A program made the position numbers and the translations under genes. Source: Oscillibacter faecalis_A (lineage in GTDB: Bacteria > Bacillota > Clostridia > Oscillospirales > Oscillospiraceae). From it: a stretch of DNA of 64,000 bases. Of this stretch, positions 50,321 to 58,203 are shown one piece after another. Each line of letters starts with the position of its first letter. The first letter of the stretch is position 1. The DNA lies in assembly GCF_029218125.1 (NCBI RefSeq), contig NZ_JARFXX010000001.1, forward strand, positions 186,001 to 250,000. The letters run 5' to 3'. The notes beneath the pieces are model-generated. The model was not told the DNA's origin. It made no database searches and was given only the letters and a program-made list of their open reading frames with translations.

Positions 50321-51173
50321 AACAGAGGAGCCGCAGCCGCTCCAACTGGCGAAGGTGCTCCGCACCGGTGGTCAGGAGGTAGAGCCGGGTGGTCTCCACG
50401 GAGCTGTGGCCCAGAATGTCCGCCAGCTTTACAACATCCCGGCACGATTCGTAAAACGTGCGGGCAAAGAGGTGGCGCAGATTGTGGGGAAACACCTTCT
50501 CCGCCGCCACGCCCGCCTTGGCGCACAGGCGCTTCATCTCCGCCCAAATCTGCGTGCGGCTCAAAGGGCAGCCGCTTTTGGTGAGGAAGATCGCGCCAAA
50601 GGCGATTTTGTTTTTCCCGGCGAATTTCAAGAGCCGCCGACAGAGACGGGCGGGAAGGAGAATCGTGCGGAGTTTTCCCTTCAGCGCAATGTCCGCGCGG
50701 CCCCGCCGGGCCGCCTCCACCGTGATATAGCGGACCTCGCCCACCCGAATCCCGGTGGCGCAGACCGTTTCCATCAGCAGCGCCAACCGTTCCCGGCCCT
50801 CTGCGCGGGCGGTACAGACAAGGCTGCGGTACTCCGCGCGGCTCAGCTCCCGCTCCGCCGAGCGAAAGCTGCGGTGCTGGAGCCGCAGCGGACGCACCCG
50901 GCAGTCCTCCCGGCCCGTCAGAGTGAAAAATTTACTCAGCCCAGCCAGCATGGCGTTGACAGTGGCGGGGGCATGTGTTTCCGCAAGGCTTCGCCTCCAC
51001 TCCGCGGCGCGGCCGCGGGTCACAGGGGCCTCCCGGTTCCAGCGGGCGAAGGCTCGAACGCTGCGGACGTAATTTTCCACCGTACCGGGGCTGCACTCCC
51101 GCTGTGTCAGCTCCCGCCTGAATGTTTCGATCTGCCGCGCCGTAATAGGTGCGGGCGCTCTGCGCTGTCTCAT
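50319..51173 (-). CDS. Tyrosine recombinase (XerC/D-like integrase)
   Basis: A 284-residue site-specific recombinase. An N-terminal SAM-like core-binding domain (about 10-95) is followed by a catalytic domain with the full set: Arg in ATGIRVGEVRYI, H-x-x-R-H in PHNLRHLFARTF, His in LGHSSVETTRLYL and the nucleophile Tyr in RLYL near the end. The ATG at 51173 has a GGGAGGAAAC site. Its 3' end overlaps the right inverted repeat, which strongly suggests it acts on those repeats. No phage or conjugation genes are nearby, so a dedicated phase-variation recombinase is likely. Confidence 0.92.
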   Translation of the reverse strand: MRQRRAPAPITARQIETFRRELTQRECSPGTVENYVRSVRAFARWNREAPVTRGRAAEWRRSLAETHAPATVNAMLAGLSKFFTLTGREDCRVRPLRLQHRSFRSAERELSRAEYRSLVCTARAEGRERLALLMETVCATGIRVGEVRYITVEAARRGRADIALKGKLRTILLPARLCRRLLKFAGKNKIAFGAIFLTKSGCPLSRTQIWAEMKRLCAKAGVAAEKVFPHNLRHLFARTFYESCRDVVKLADILGHSSVETTRLYLLTTGAEHLRQLERLRLLC

Positions 51174-51244
51174 ACCGTTTCCTCCCAATCCTTTTGACAG
51201 CATTGTCGCACAGGGCACCGCCGCTGGAAAGCCGGGAGGCGAAA

Positions 51245-51290
51245 AAATGCCCCGGAGAGAAGTTCTGACTTCCCTCCGGGGCATTTACAT
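51245..51290 (-). terminator. Terminator after the cyclophilin gene
   Basis: AAATGCCCCGGAG and CTCCGGGGCATTT arms with an inner GAAGT/ACTTC extension; T-rich on the minus strand. Confidence 0.8.
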
Positions 51291-51297
51291 TTTCAAT

Positions 51298-51921
51298 TCA
51301 GTCGATCATGCGAACCTCGGTGATGACCGGCTGCTGATCCGCCGGGATGGTGCCGTTATCGTCCGTGGGCTGAGCGGCCTCGCAGACCGCGTCCACCACG
51401 TCCATACCGTCCGTCACATAGCCGAAGCAGGCGTACTGACCGTCCAGAAATGTGCTGTCGGCATGGCAGATGAAAAACTGGGAGCTGGCGCTGTCCATGT
51501 CCTGCGCCCGGGCCATGGAAATGGCGCCCCGGATGTGGGACAGGGGATTTTCCACACCGTTGGCGGAAAATTCGCCCTTGATGGTATTCTCGGAGCCGCC
51601 GGTGCCGTTGCCGTTGGGGTCGCCGCCCTGCATCATGAACCCGGCGATGATGCGGTGGAACGTCAGGCCGTTATAAAAGCCGGCGTTGGCAAGGTCCATG
51701 AAGTTCTGCACGGTGATGGGCGCGGCGTCTCCGTCCAGCTCCACGGTGACGGTGCCATAGTCCTGAATTTCAATTTCGGCGCGGTGGGTGCCGATGCCCT
51801 CTGTCTTAGGCTCAGTTGTATCGGTTTTAGCAGCGTCAACAACAGCCGTGTCGGTCTTGCCGCACCCGGCCATGCTCAAAAGCAGCAGGGCGGCCAGACA
51901 GATGCTCAGTAATTTTTTCAT
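51298..51921 (-). CDS. Cyclophilin-type peptidyl-prolyl isomerase lipoprotein
   Basis: A 207-residue extracytoplasmic foldase. The lipoprotein signal LLSICLAALLLLSMAGCGKT has its lipobox Cys at about 20. The cyclophilin domain follows (about 45-205): FHRIIAGFMMQGGDPNGNGT with the catalytic Arg, SMARAQDMDSASSQFFI and CFGYVTDGMDVVDAV. The ATG at 51921 has a GGAGTA site. It lies downstream of typA behind only a moderate terminator, so some read-through is possible. Confidence 0.93.
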   Translation of the reverse strand: MKKLLSICLAALLLLSMAGCGKTDTAVVDAAKTDTTEPKTEGIGTHRAEIEIQDYGTVTVELDGDAAPITVQNFMDLANAGFYNGLTFHRIIAGFMMQGGDPNGNGTGGSENTIKGEFSANGVENPLSHIRGAISMARAQDMDSASSQFFICHADSTFLDGQYACFGYVTDGMDVVDAVCEAAQPTDDNGTIPADQQPVITEVRMID

Positions 51922-51943
51922 ATAATACTCCTTTGCTTAAAAC

Positions 51944-51974
51944 ACAGCCCGCCGGGGATGGCTCGGCGGGCTGT
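51944..51974 (-). terminator. Terminator after typA
   Basis: ACAGCCCGCCG and CGGCGGGCTGT arms with GTTTT after the stem on the minus strand; a short T-run, so probably partial. Confidence 0.65.
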
Positions 51975-51981
51975 ACGGTTT

Positions 51982-53805
51982 TTACTTTTTGCCCTTCAGG
52001 GACTTCATGCGCTGCTCGTGGTTCAAAATGGCCTTGCGCATCCGCAGGCTCTTGGGGGTGACCTCCAGCAGCTCATCGTCCGCCAGGAACTCCAAGCACT
52101 GCTCGAGGCTCATCTGGCGGGGCGGCACCAGCCGCAGAGCGTCATCAGAACCGGAGGCACGGGTGTTGGTGAGCTGCTTTTTGCGGCAGGCGTTCACCAC
52201 AATGTCCTCGCCTCGGTTGGCAACGCCGATGATCATGCCCTCGTACACCGGGACGCCGGCGCCGATAAACAGCGTACCGCGCTCCTGCGCATTATAAAGG
52301 CCATAGGTAATGGACTCGCCGGTCTCGGTGGAGATCAGGCTGCCCATGCCCCGGCGCTGGATGTCGCCCTTATAGGGGGCGTAGGAATCGAACACGGAGG
52401 CCATGATGCCCTCGCCCTTGGTGTCGGTGAGGAAATCATTGCGGTAGCCGAACAGGCCCCGGGCGGGAATCAGGAACTCCACCTTCATGCGGTCGCCCAC
52501 AGGGGTCATTTCCACCAGATCGCCCTTGCGCTGGCCCAGCTTTTCAATGACCGCGCCTACGCAGTCGCTGGGAACGTCCACCACAAGGCGCTCAATGGGC
52601 TCGCACTTCTTGCCATCGATCTCCTGATACAGCACACGCGGGGGGGAAACCTGAAACTCGTAGCCTTCACGGCGCATGGTCTCGATAAGGATAGACAAAG
52701 ACATCTCGCCCCGGCCCGCCACGTTGAACGCGGTATCGCGGTCGGTATCCGTGACCTTCAGGGAAACGTCCTTCAGCGTTTCGCGGTACAGACGCTCGCG
52801 AATCTGACGGGAGGTGACAAACTTACCCTCCCGGCCGGCATAGGGGGAATCGTTGACGGAGAACGTCATCTCCAGCGTGGGGGCGCTGATCTTCACAAAG
52901 GGCAGCGGCTCCACGGCGGAGGGTGCGCAGATGGTATCGCCGATGGTAATGTCGGGGATGCCGCTCATGGCGATGATGTTGCCGGCGGTGGACTCCGTCA
53001 CCTGCTTCCGAGCCAGACCCTCAAACTCGTAAATGGACACGGCCTTGGCCTTCTTGGGGGCGGCGTCCGGGTCATGGTAGTTGCAAACGGCGATCTCCTG
53101 ATTCTGCTTCAGAGTGCCGCGCTCGATGCGGCCGATGGCGATGCGGCCCACGAACTCATTATAGTCGATGGAGCTGACCAGCATCTGGAACGGCTGGTCC
53201 ACATCCGCCTCGGGAGCGGGGATGTACTCCAGAATGGTCTCGAACAACGGCTTGAGGTCCGTGCCCGGCACATCGGGGGAATAGGAGGCCGTGCCCTGCC
53301 GGCCGGAGCAGAACAGCATGGGGGAGTCCAGCTGCTCGGGAGTGGCGTTGAGGTCCATCAGCAGTTCCAGCACCTCGTCGATGACCTCGTGGATGCGCTG
53401 GTCGGGACGGTCGATCTTGTTGACCACCACAATGACCCGGTGACCCAGCTCCAGTGCGCGGCTGAGGACGAAGCGGGTCTGAGGCATGGGACCCTCAGCG
53501 GCGTCCACCAGCAGGATGACACCGTTGACCATCTTCAAAATGCGCTCCACCTCGCCGCCGAAGTCAGCGTGACCCGGGGTATCCACCACGTTGATCTTTA
53601 CGTCCTTATATCGGACGGCGGTGTTCTTGGCCAGAATGGTAATGCCGCGCTCCCGCTCCAGATCGCCGGAGTCCATCACGCGGTCCACAACCTCCTGATT
53701 TTCCCGGTAGACGCCGCCCTGCTTGAGCATCTCGTCCACCAGCGTTGTCTTGCCATGGTCAACGTGGGCGATAATAGCTACGTTTCTCAAATGTTCGTTC
53801 TGCAT
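51982..53805 (-). CDS. typA: Translational GTPase TypA/BipA
   Basis: A 607-residue ribosome-associated GTPase involved in 50S assembly and stress or low-temperature growth. G domain: AHVDHGKTTLVDEM (13-26), RGITI switch I, DTPGHADFGGEVER and NKIDRP; then EF-G-like domains II, III and V and the BipA-specific C-terminal domain (about 490-600). The ATG at 53805 has a GGAAAGGAC site. Monocistronic or leading into the cyclophilin gene. Confidence 0.97.
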   Translation of the reverse strand: MQNEHLRNVAIIAHVDHGKTTLVDEMLKQGGVYRENQEVVDRVMDSGDLERERGITILAKNTAVRYKDVKINVVDTPGHADFGGEVERILKMVNGVILLVDAAEGPMPQTRFVLSRALELGHRVIVVVNKIDRPDQRIHEVIDEVLELLMDLNATPEQLDSPMLFCSGRQGTASYSPDVPGTDLKPLFETILEYIPAPEADVDQPFQMLVSSIDYNEFVGRIAIGRIERGTLKQNQEIAVCNYHDPDAAPKKAKAVSIYEFEGLARKQVTESTAGNIIAMSGIPDITIGDTICAPSAVEPLPFVKISAPTLEMTFSVNDSPYAGREGKFVTSRQIRERLYRETLKDVSLKVTDTDRDTAFNVAGRGEMSLSILIETMRREGYEFQVSPPRVLYQEIDGKKCEPIERLVVDVPSDCVGAVIEKLGQRKGDLVEMTPVGDRMKVEFLIPARGLFGYRNDFLTDTKGEGIMASVFDSYAPYKGDIQRRGMGSLISTETGESITYGLYNAQERGTLFIGAGVPVYEGMIIGVANRGEDIVVNACRKKQLTNTRASGSDDALRLVPPRQMSLEQCLEFLADDELLEVTPKSLRMRKAILNHEQRMKSLKGKK

Positions 53806-53851
53806 AATCTGAATGTCCTTTCCTATCTAAAGGATTTTTGCACAGCCTATT

Positions 53852-53880
53852 ATTATAATGCACGCTTTCTCTAATTTCAA
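53852..53880 (-). promoter_or_regulatory. Promoter of typA
   Basis: On the minus strand TTGAAA (53880-53875) and a perfect TATAAT (53857-53852) with a 17-base spacer. The stretch 53881-54005 holds nothing recognisable. Confidence 0.8.
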
Positions 53881-54005
53881 TGGGAAATTTCATATTTTCC
53901 GCTGAAATTCCGAATTTTTTCCCATTTGTTTCCCCGTTCGCGGTCAAACCGCCCTTTTCGCCAAAGAACACCGGCAAAGCCCGCCGTTTTTTGACTGTTC
54001 GGACA

Positions 54006-54033
54006 TTGATTCCCCCGGCGGTTCCGCTATAAT
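54006..54033 (+). promoter_or_regulatory. Promoter of serA, with a short structured leader to 54115
   Basis: TTGATT (54006-54011) and TATAAT (54028-54033) with a 16-base spacer. The 80-base leader has two GC-rich hairpins (GCGGCGCAAGCGCCGC and GGCTCGCTGGAGCC) just before the ribosome site. Confidence 0.7.
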
Positions 54034-54121
54034 GGAAAGTGCCTCGGCGGAAGCGGCGCAAGCGCCGCACGTTCCGGTGGGAGTAATGCGGCTCGCTGGA
54101 GCCGCCAAGGAGATCATGAAT

Positions 54122-55291
54122 ATGTATCGCATTCAAACCATGAACAAGATTTCCCCTGTGGGCCTGAACCGTTTTGACGCCGCACTGTATGAGGTGGGCG
54201 ATGAGGTACAGGACCCTCAGGGGATTTTAGTTCGCTCCGCCAAGCTGCTGGACATGGAGTTCAACCCCAGCCTGCTGGCTATCGCCCGGGCGGGCGTGGG
54301 CGTGAACAACATCCCGCTGGACCGCTGCGCGGCGGCGGGCATCCCTGTGTTCTCCACCCCCGGTGCCAACGCCAACGCCGTAAAAGAGCTGGTGGTCTGC
54401 GCCATGCTGATGGGCTCCCGGGATATTCCCGGCGCTATCCGCTGGGTCCGGGAGCAGGCGGCCTCCGGCGTGGAGGTGGCTACTGTGGTGGAAAAGGGCA
54501 AGTCCGCCTTTGTGGGACCGGAGCTTTACAAAAAGACGCTGGGCATCATCGGCCTCGGTGCCATCGGCTCCATTGTGGCCAACACCGCTATTTCCCTCGG
54601 CATGGATGTTTACGGCTATGATCCCTTCCTGTCCGTGGACACCGCCCTGCGGCTGGACCGCCACGTTCATGTGGTCAAGGATATCAATGACCTTTATAAG
54701 CGGGCGGATTACGTTACTCTGCACATCCACTACACGGGAAAAACGGCCCACATGATCGACGCCGATGCCATTGCCGCCATGAAGCGGGGCGTGCGGGTCA
54801 TCAATCTGGCCCGGGGCGAGATCGTGGATGATGAGGCCATACTGGCGGCACTGGATACCGGCAAGGTGGCGGTATACGTCACGGACTTCCCCAATAACCG
54901 GCTGCTCACCGCGCCCCATGTCATCGCCATGCCCCATCTGGGCGCCTCCACACCGGAGAGCGAGCAGAACTGCGCCGCCATGGCGGTGGACGAGCTGACG
55001 GACTATCTGGAAAACGGCAACATCCGCCGCAGCGTCAATCTGCCGGATATGGTGATGGACCGCAGCGGCGTGGAGCGGTTGTGCATCCTGCACAAGAATG
55101 TTCCCGGTATGCTGGCGAACATCACCAGCCTGTTCGGCCGGGACGGGGTCAACGTGGAGAACCTGAGCAACAAGTCCCGGGGCGAATACGCTTACACCAT
55201 GGTGGACCTCGGCACGAAGGTGGCGGAACGCGTCATTGAGGACGTTCAGCACATGGCAAATGTGATAAGAGTCCGCGTTCTGGAGTGGTAA
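54122..55291 (+). CDS. serA: D-3-phosphoglycerate dehydrogenase
   Basis: First step of serine synthesis: 3-phosphoglycerate to 3-phosphohydroxypyruvate with NAD. 389 residues. Catalytic-domain segment ARAGVGVNNIPLDRCA, Rossmann loop LGIIGLGAIGSIVANTA (near 145), catalytic Arg in NLARGEIVDD and His in MPHLGASTPES, then a C-terminal ACT domain (about 320-389, HKNVPGMLANITSLFGRDGV) expected to bind serine. The ATG at 54122 has AAGGAG at ideal spacing; an ATG at 54116 is too close to it. No serC partner is adjacent. Confidence 0.92.
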   Translation: MYRIQTMNKISPVGLNRFDAALYEVGDEVQDPQGILVRSAKLLDMEFNPSLLAIARAGVGVNNIPLDRCAAAGIPVFSTPGANANAVKELVVCAMLMGSRDIPGAIRWVREQAASGVEVATVVEKGKSAFVGPELYKKTLGIIGLGAIGSIVANTAISLGMDVYGYDPFLSVDTALRLDRHVHVVKDINDLYKRADYVTLHIHYTGKTAHMIDADAIAAMKRGVRVINLARGEIVDDEAILAALDTGKVAVYVTDFPNNRLLTAPHVIAMPHLGASTPESEQNCAAMAVDELTDYLENGNIRRSVNLPDMVMDRSGVERLCILHKNVPGMLANITSLFGRDGVNVENLSNKSRGEYAYTMVDLGTKVAERVIEDVQHMANVIRVRVLEW

Positions 55292-55308
55292 GTGAATTCA
55301 TTTTAATT

Positions 55309-55348
55309 AAGCGTGGGACCGCCCTTCGGCACTCCCACGCTTTTTTCC
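55309..55348 (+). terminator. Terminator of serA
   Basis: AAGCGTGGGA and TCCCACGCTT arms followed by TTTT. Confidence 0.88.
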
Positions 55349-55354
55349 GCTCAC

Positions 55355-55385
55355 TGCCATAAATTTTCTGTTCCGGCGCATACTA
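55355..55385 (+). promoter_or_regulatory. Sigma-G/F-like promoter of the spoVAF-like gene
   Basis: TGCCATA (55355-55361) and CATACTA (55379-55385) with a 17-base spacer match the forespore sigma-G type (TGnATA ... CATnnTA). It lies 23 bases before the start codon. Confidence 0.65.
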
Positions 55386-55407
55386 CCCCTATATTGCGGG
55401 GGTGCTT

Positions 55408-56826
55408 ATGGAAAAACTGACTTCAAATTACGCGGCAAACGCCGCGGAGCTGGATTTGCTGTTGGGCGTAGGCCGGAGCTGCGATATGGTGAGCCGGGAT
55501 TATGTCATCGGCGGGCGAAGGGCGCGGCTGTGGGTGGTGGACGGTTTCGGCAGCGACAGCATCATTGAGCGCATGGGCGCCTTCTGGCTATCCCTGAAGC
55601 CGGAGCACGTAGCAGGGCTCACCCAGATGCAGGAGTTTTTGGACCGGTTCATCACGTTTTCCGAATCCAACGTCACGTTTGACGTATCTGACGCCGTGAC
55701 CTCCGTATTTCTGGGAAAATCCCTGCTGATCATGGAGGGACTGTCCGGCGCCGCGCTGATGGACGCCAAGGGCTATCCCAGCCGGGGCGTGGACGAGCCG
55801 CCGGATGGAAAGGTGCTCCGGGGCAGTCACGATGGCTTTGTGGAGGCGGTGGTTCCCAATATGGCGCTGCTGCGCCGACGCATCCGGGACCCGCACCTGA
55901 CCATGGAGGGCCACAAGGTCGGCTCCCGGAGCCACAATGACGCCGTGCTCTGCTATCTGGATGACAAGGTGGACCAATCGCTGCTCCGCAAGCTCCGGGG
56001 CAAGCTGCTGGGGCTGGACATCCGGTCTCTTTCCATGGCGCAGGAAAGTCTGGCGGAGGCCATCCGCCCAAAGCAGTGGTACAATCCATTCCCAAAGGTC
56101 CGCTACACGGAACGGCCTGACGCGGCGGCGGCCAGCATCATGGAGGGTAGCATCGTTTTAATGGTGGACAATTCACCCTCCGTGATGATTCTGCCCACCT
56201 CGTTTTTCGATTTTACCCAGGAGGCCAACGATTTTTACTTCCCGCCCCTCATCGGCACGTATCTCCGTATTCTGCGGGTGACGGTATTCCTCCTCTCGCT
56301 GTTCATCACTCCGGCGTGGTATTTGATGGTCAGCGTGCCTGACCGTCTGCCGGGATGGCTGGATTTCCTGTCCTCACCGGAGCCGGTGTCCCTGAGCCTT
56401 TTGAGCCAGCTTTTAGTGGTTGAGTTTTTGATTGACGTATTGAAGCTGGCGTCCTTGAATACGCCGGACAGCCTCTCCAACTCCTTTTCCATGCTGGGCG
56501 CGCTGGTGCTGGGCGATTTCGCTGTACAGGCCGGATGGCTGGGGCCGGAGGTTTTGGTTTATATGGCCTTTGTCTCCGTGGCGGGCTTTGCCCAGCCCAG
56601 CTACGAGCTGGGCTACGCCTTCAAGCTGCTGCGGGTGGCGCTGCTGCTGGTCACGGCGGCCTTTGACGTCTGGGGTTTCGTGCTGGGCGTGGTGGGAATT
56701 TTCGTTCTGCTGTGCACCACAAAGCCGCTGGTGGGTAAGGGCTACCTCTATCCGCTCATTCCCTTCAACGGCAAAGCTCTCCGACGGCTGCTGGTGCGGG
56801 AGCCTATCAGCCGGGACAATACCTGA
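55408..56826 (+). CDS. spoVAF: SpoVAF-like spore germination protein (GerA family)
   Basis: A 472-residue GerA-family A-subunit-type protein of the spore inner membrane. The large N-terminal domain begins LLLGVGRSCDMVSRDYVIGG, the SpoVAF form; the membrane domain (about 265-455) holds 5-6 helices (ILRVTVFLLSLFITPAWYLM, LLLVTAAFDVWGFVLGVVGI). The ATG at 55408 has a GCGGGGGTG site. It stands alone, away from a spoVA operon, behind a sigma-G-like promoter. In Bacillus SpoVAF aids germination. A GerAA-type subunit is the alternative, but no GerB or GerC partners are present. Confidence 0.85.
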   Translation: MEKLTSNYAANAAELDLLLGVGRSCDMVSRDYVIGGRRARLWVVDGFGSDSIIERMGAFWLSLKPEHVAGLTQMQEFLDRFITFSESNVTFDVSDAVTSVFLGKSLLIMEGLSGAALMDAKGYPSRGVDEPPDGKVLRGSHDGFVEAVVPNMALLRRRIRDPHLTMEGHKVGSRSHNDAVLCYLDDKVDQSLLRKLRGKLLGLDIRSLSMAQESLAEAIRPKQWYNPFPKVRYTERPDAAAASIMEGSIVLMVDNSPSVMILPTSFFDFTQEANDFYFPPLIGTYLRILRVTVFLLSLFITPAWYLMVSVPDRLPGWLDFLSSPEPVSLSLLSQLLVVEFLIDVLKLASLNTPDSLSNSFSMLGALVLGDFAVQAGWLGPEVLVYMAFVSVAGFAQPSYELGYAFKLLRVALLLVTAAFDVWGFVLGVVGIFVLLCTTKPLVGKGYLYPLIPFNGKALRRLLVREPISRDNT

Positions 56827-56828
56827 CG

Positions 56829-56884
56829 GATTTTCAACACGCTGAAGCGGCGGAGCGTTTGCTCCGCCGCTTCAGCGTGTTGAA
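56829..56884. terminator. Terminator, first copy, within a 26-bp-arm palindrome (left of element C)
   Basis: AAGCGGCGGAGC-GTTT-GCTCCGCCGCTT (56845-56872), extended on both sides by TTTTCAACACGCTG and its complement. Direct copy at 57075-57102. Confidence 0.75.
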
Positions 56885-57074
56885 AAAGCCTCACAGAGTT
56901 TCGCGTCCGCAGACGCGAAAGCTGTAAAATTTGTTTTTTGCCGCGACCTGTGCGTGGCAGAAAACACTTTGTGCAAAGCGAGCGTCGAATTGTCCGCCAT
57001 CAGCGGACAACCGAGGCGCAGAGCGCAGCGAAACTTCCTCGAAAAAGTGGCAATGCCACTTTTTCGACGGTCGC
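56873..57074. repeat. Terminator-associated element, type C (202 bp)
   Basis: It starts CAGCGTGTTGAAAAAG and ends CCACTTTTTCGACGGTCGC, matching the ends of copies A and B, but the interior differs and is a chain of hairpins: 56899-56920 (TTTCGCGTC/GACGCGAAA), 56990-57010 (TTGTCCGC/GCGGACAA) and 57039-57067 (CGAAAAAGTGGCA and complement). It lies exactly between two direct copies of a terminator. No coding frame is convincing. Confidence 0.75.
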
Positions 57075-57106
57075 AAGCGGCGGAGCGTTTGCTCCGCCGC
57101 TTTTTC
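57075..57106. terminator. Terminator, second copy (right of element C)
   Basis: AAGCGGCGGAGC-GTTT-GCTCCGCCGCTT followed by TTTC; directly repeats 56845-56872. Confidence 0.8.
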
Positions 57107-57113
57107 ATGGACT

Positions 57114-57296
57114 TCAGTCCTCGATGCTGATGGCGCTGACCGGGCAGCCATCCCGGGCGGTCTCCGCCTCGGCGCGCTGGTTGTCCGGAATTTCGCCGCC
57201 GTGGGCCAGTCCGTCATCCCCCATGGAAAACACCACAGGGCAGGTGCCGGCGCACAGGCCGCAGCCGATACAGGTGTCATTGACCGTTGCTCTCAT
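57114..57296 (-). CDS. Small ferredoxin, one [4Fe-4S] cluster
   Basis: A 60-residue electron carrier with CIGCGLCAGTCP (from about 9) and the fourth cysteine in GCPVSAIS near the C terminus: a single-cluster ferredoxin. The ATG at 57296 has a GGAGGCAAG site. It follows the two-cluster iron-sulfur protein by 24 bases and is probably co-transcribed with it. A possible partner for PFOR, though not linked to it. Confidence 0.92.
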   Translation of the reverse strand: MRATVNDTCIGCGLCAGTCPVVFSMGDDGLAHGGEIPDNQRAEAETARDGCPVSAISIED

Positions 57297-57320
57297 TTCC
57301 TTGCCTCCATTTTCCAAATG

Positions 57321-58070
57321 TCAATCCATAATGCTTCCATCCCGTCCCAGCGTCACCACCTGCCACGGGAGGAATTTGCCGCTGTTTTGCAGCGCGGTCT
57401 CCGCCGCCCGCTGAAGGCCGCCGCAGCAGGGGACCTCCATGCGGACCACTGTGACCGCCCGGATATCATTGAGCCGGAGGATGTCCGTCAGCTTTTCCGC
57501 GTAATCGCCCTCGTCCAGTTTGGGGCAGCCGATGAGGGTAATATGGCCCTTCATGAACCGCTCGTGGAAATCCGCCCGGGAAAAGGCCGTACAGTCTGCG
57601 GCGATGAGCAGCTTTGCCCCCTGATAGAACGGGGCCTGCACCGGCAGCAGCTTGATCTGGATGGGCCACTGCATCAGGCGGGATTGGGCCATGGTCTGCA
57701 TGGGGGCCTCTGCCGCAGTCTGCTTCAGCTCAGCGGCCCGGCTGCCAGGACAGCCGCCCATTTGCAGCGGTGCGCTGCCGGGACAGCCGGTGCGCGTCAC
57801 CGGCGCACTGCCCTTCAGCGCCTCTGCCCGCTTCTGGAGCTGGGCGGCGGCAACGGCCTTTTCGTCAAAGGCAGCGGCCTCCCGCTCCACAAAGGTGATG
57901 GCGTTGGTGGGGCAATGGGGCAGACAGTTGCCGAGGCCGTCGCAGTAATCGTCCCGCAGCAGGGCGGCCTTTCCGTCCACCATGCCGATGGCGCCCTCCT
58001 GGCAGGCGGCCGCACAGGCACCGCAGCCATTGCATTTTTCCCGGTCGATCTCAATGATTTTCCGTATCAT
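57321..58070 (-). CDS. Iron-sulfur protein with two 4Fe-4S motifs and a conserved C-terminal domain
   Basis: A 249-residue protein: an N-terminal 2x[4Fe-4S] ferredoxin domain (KCNGCGACAAACQEGAI from 13; YCDGLGNCLPHCPTNAI near 43, with three residues between the first two Cys), a linker containing GCPGS twice, then a globular domain with LLIAADCTAFSRADFH, LIGCPKLDE and VPCCGGL. Similar proteins are found in anaerobes and probably act in electron transfer or metal handling; function is not established. The ATG at 58070 is the start. Confidence 0.85.
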   Translation of the reverse strand: MIRKIIEIDREKCNGCGACAAACQEGAIGMVDGKAALLRDDYCDGLGNCLPHCPTNAITFVEREAAAFDEKAVAAAQLQKRAEALKGSAPVTRTGCPGSAPLQMGGCPGSRAAELKQTAAEAPMQTMAQSRLMQWPIQIKLLPVQAPFYQGAKLLIAADCTAFSRADFHERFMKGHITLIGCPKLDEGDYAEKLTDILRLNDIRAVTVVRMEVPCCGGLQRAAETALQNSGKFLPWQVVTLGRDGSIMD

Positions 58071-58203
58071 ATAGGGTATCTCCTTTTTCCTTGGCTATTC
58101 AGCCTTGTCTTTCCGTAGATAGTATCCTATAATATTTATGTAAATTCTGTTGCGTATGCAACTTTTTTTGAAAGAGCCGCTGTCAGATACAGGAGGAAGT
58201 GCC

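Noticed and set aside
50319..51173. The tyrosine recombinase as an integrase of a prophage or integrative element
   Set aside because: No phage, conjugation or cargo genes and no tRNA-type attachment site are nearby; the inverted repeats next to it explain it better.
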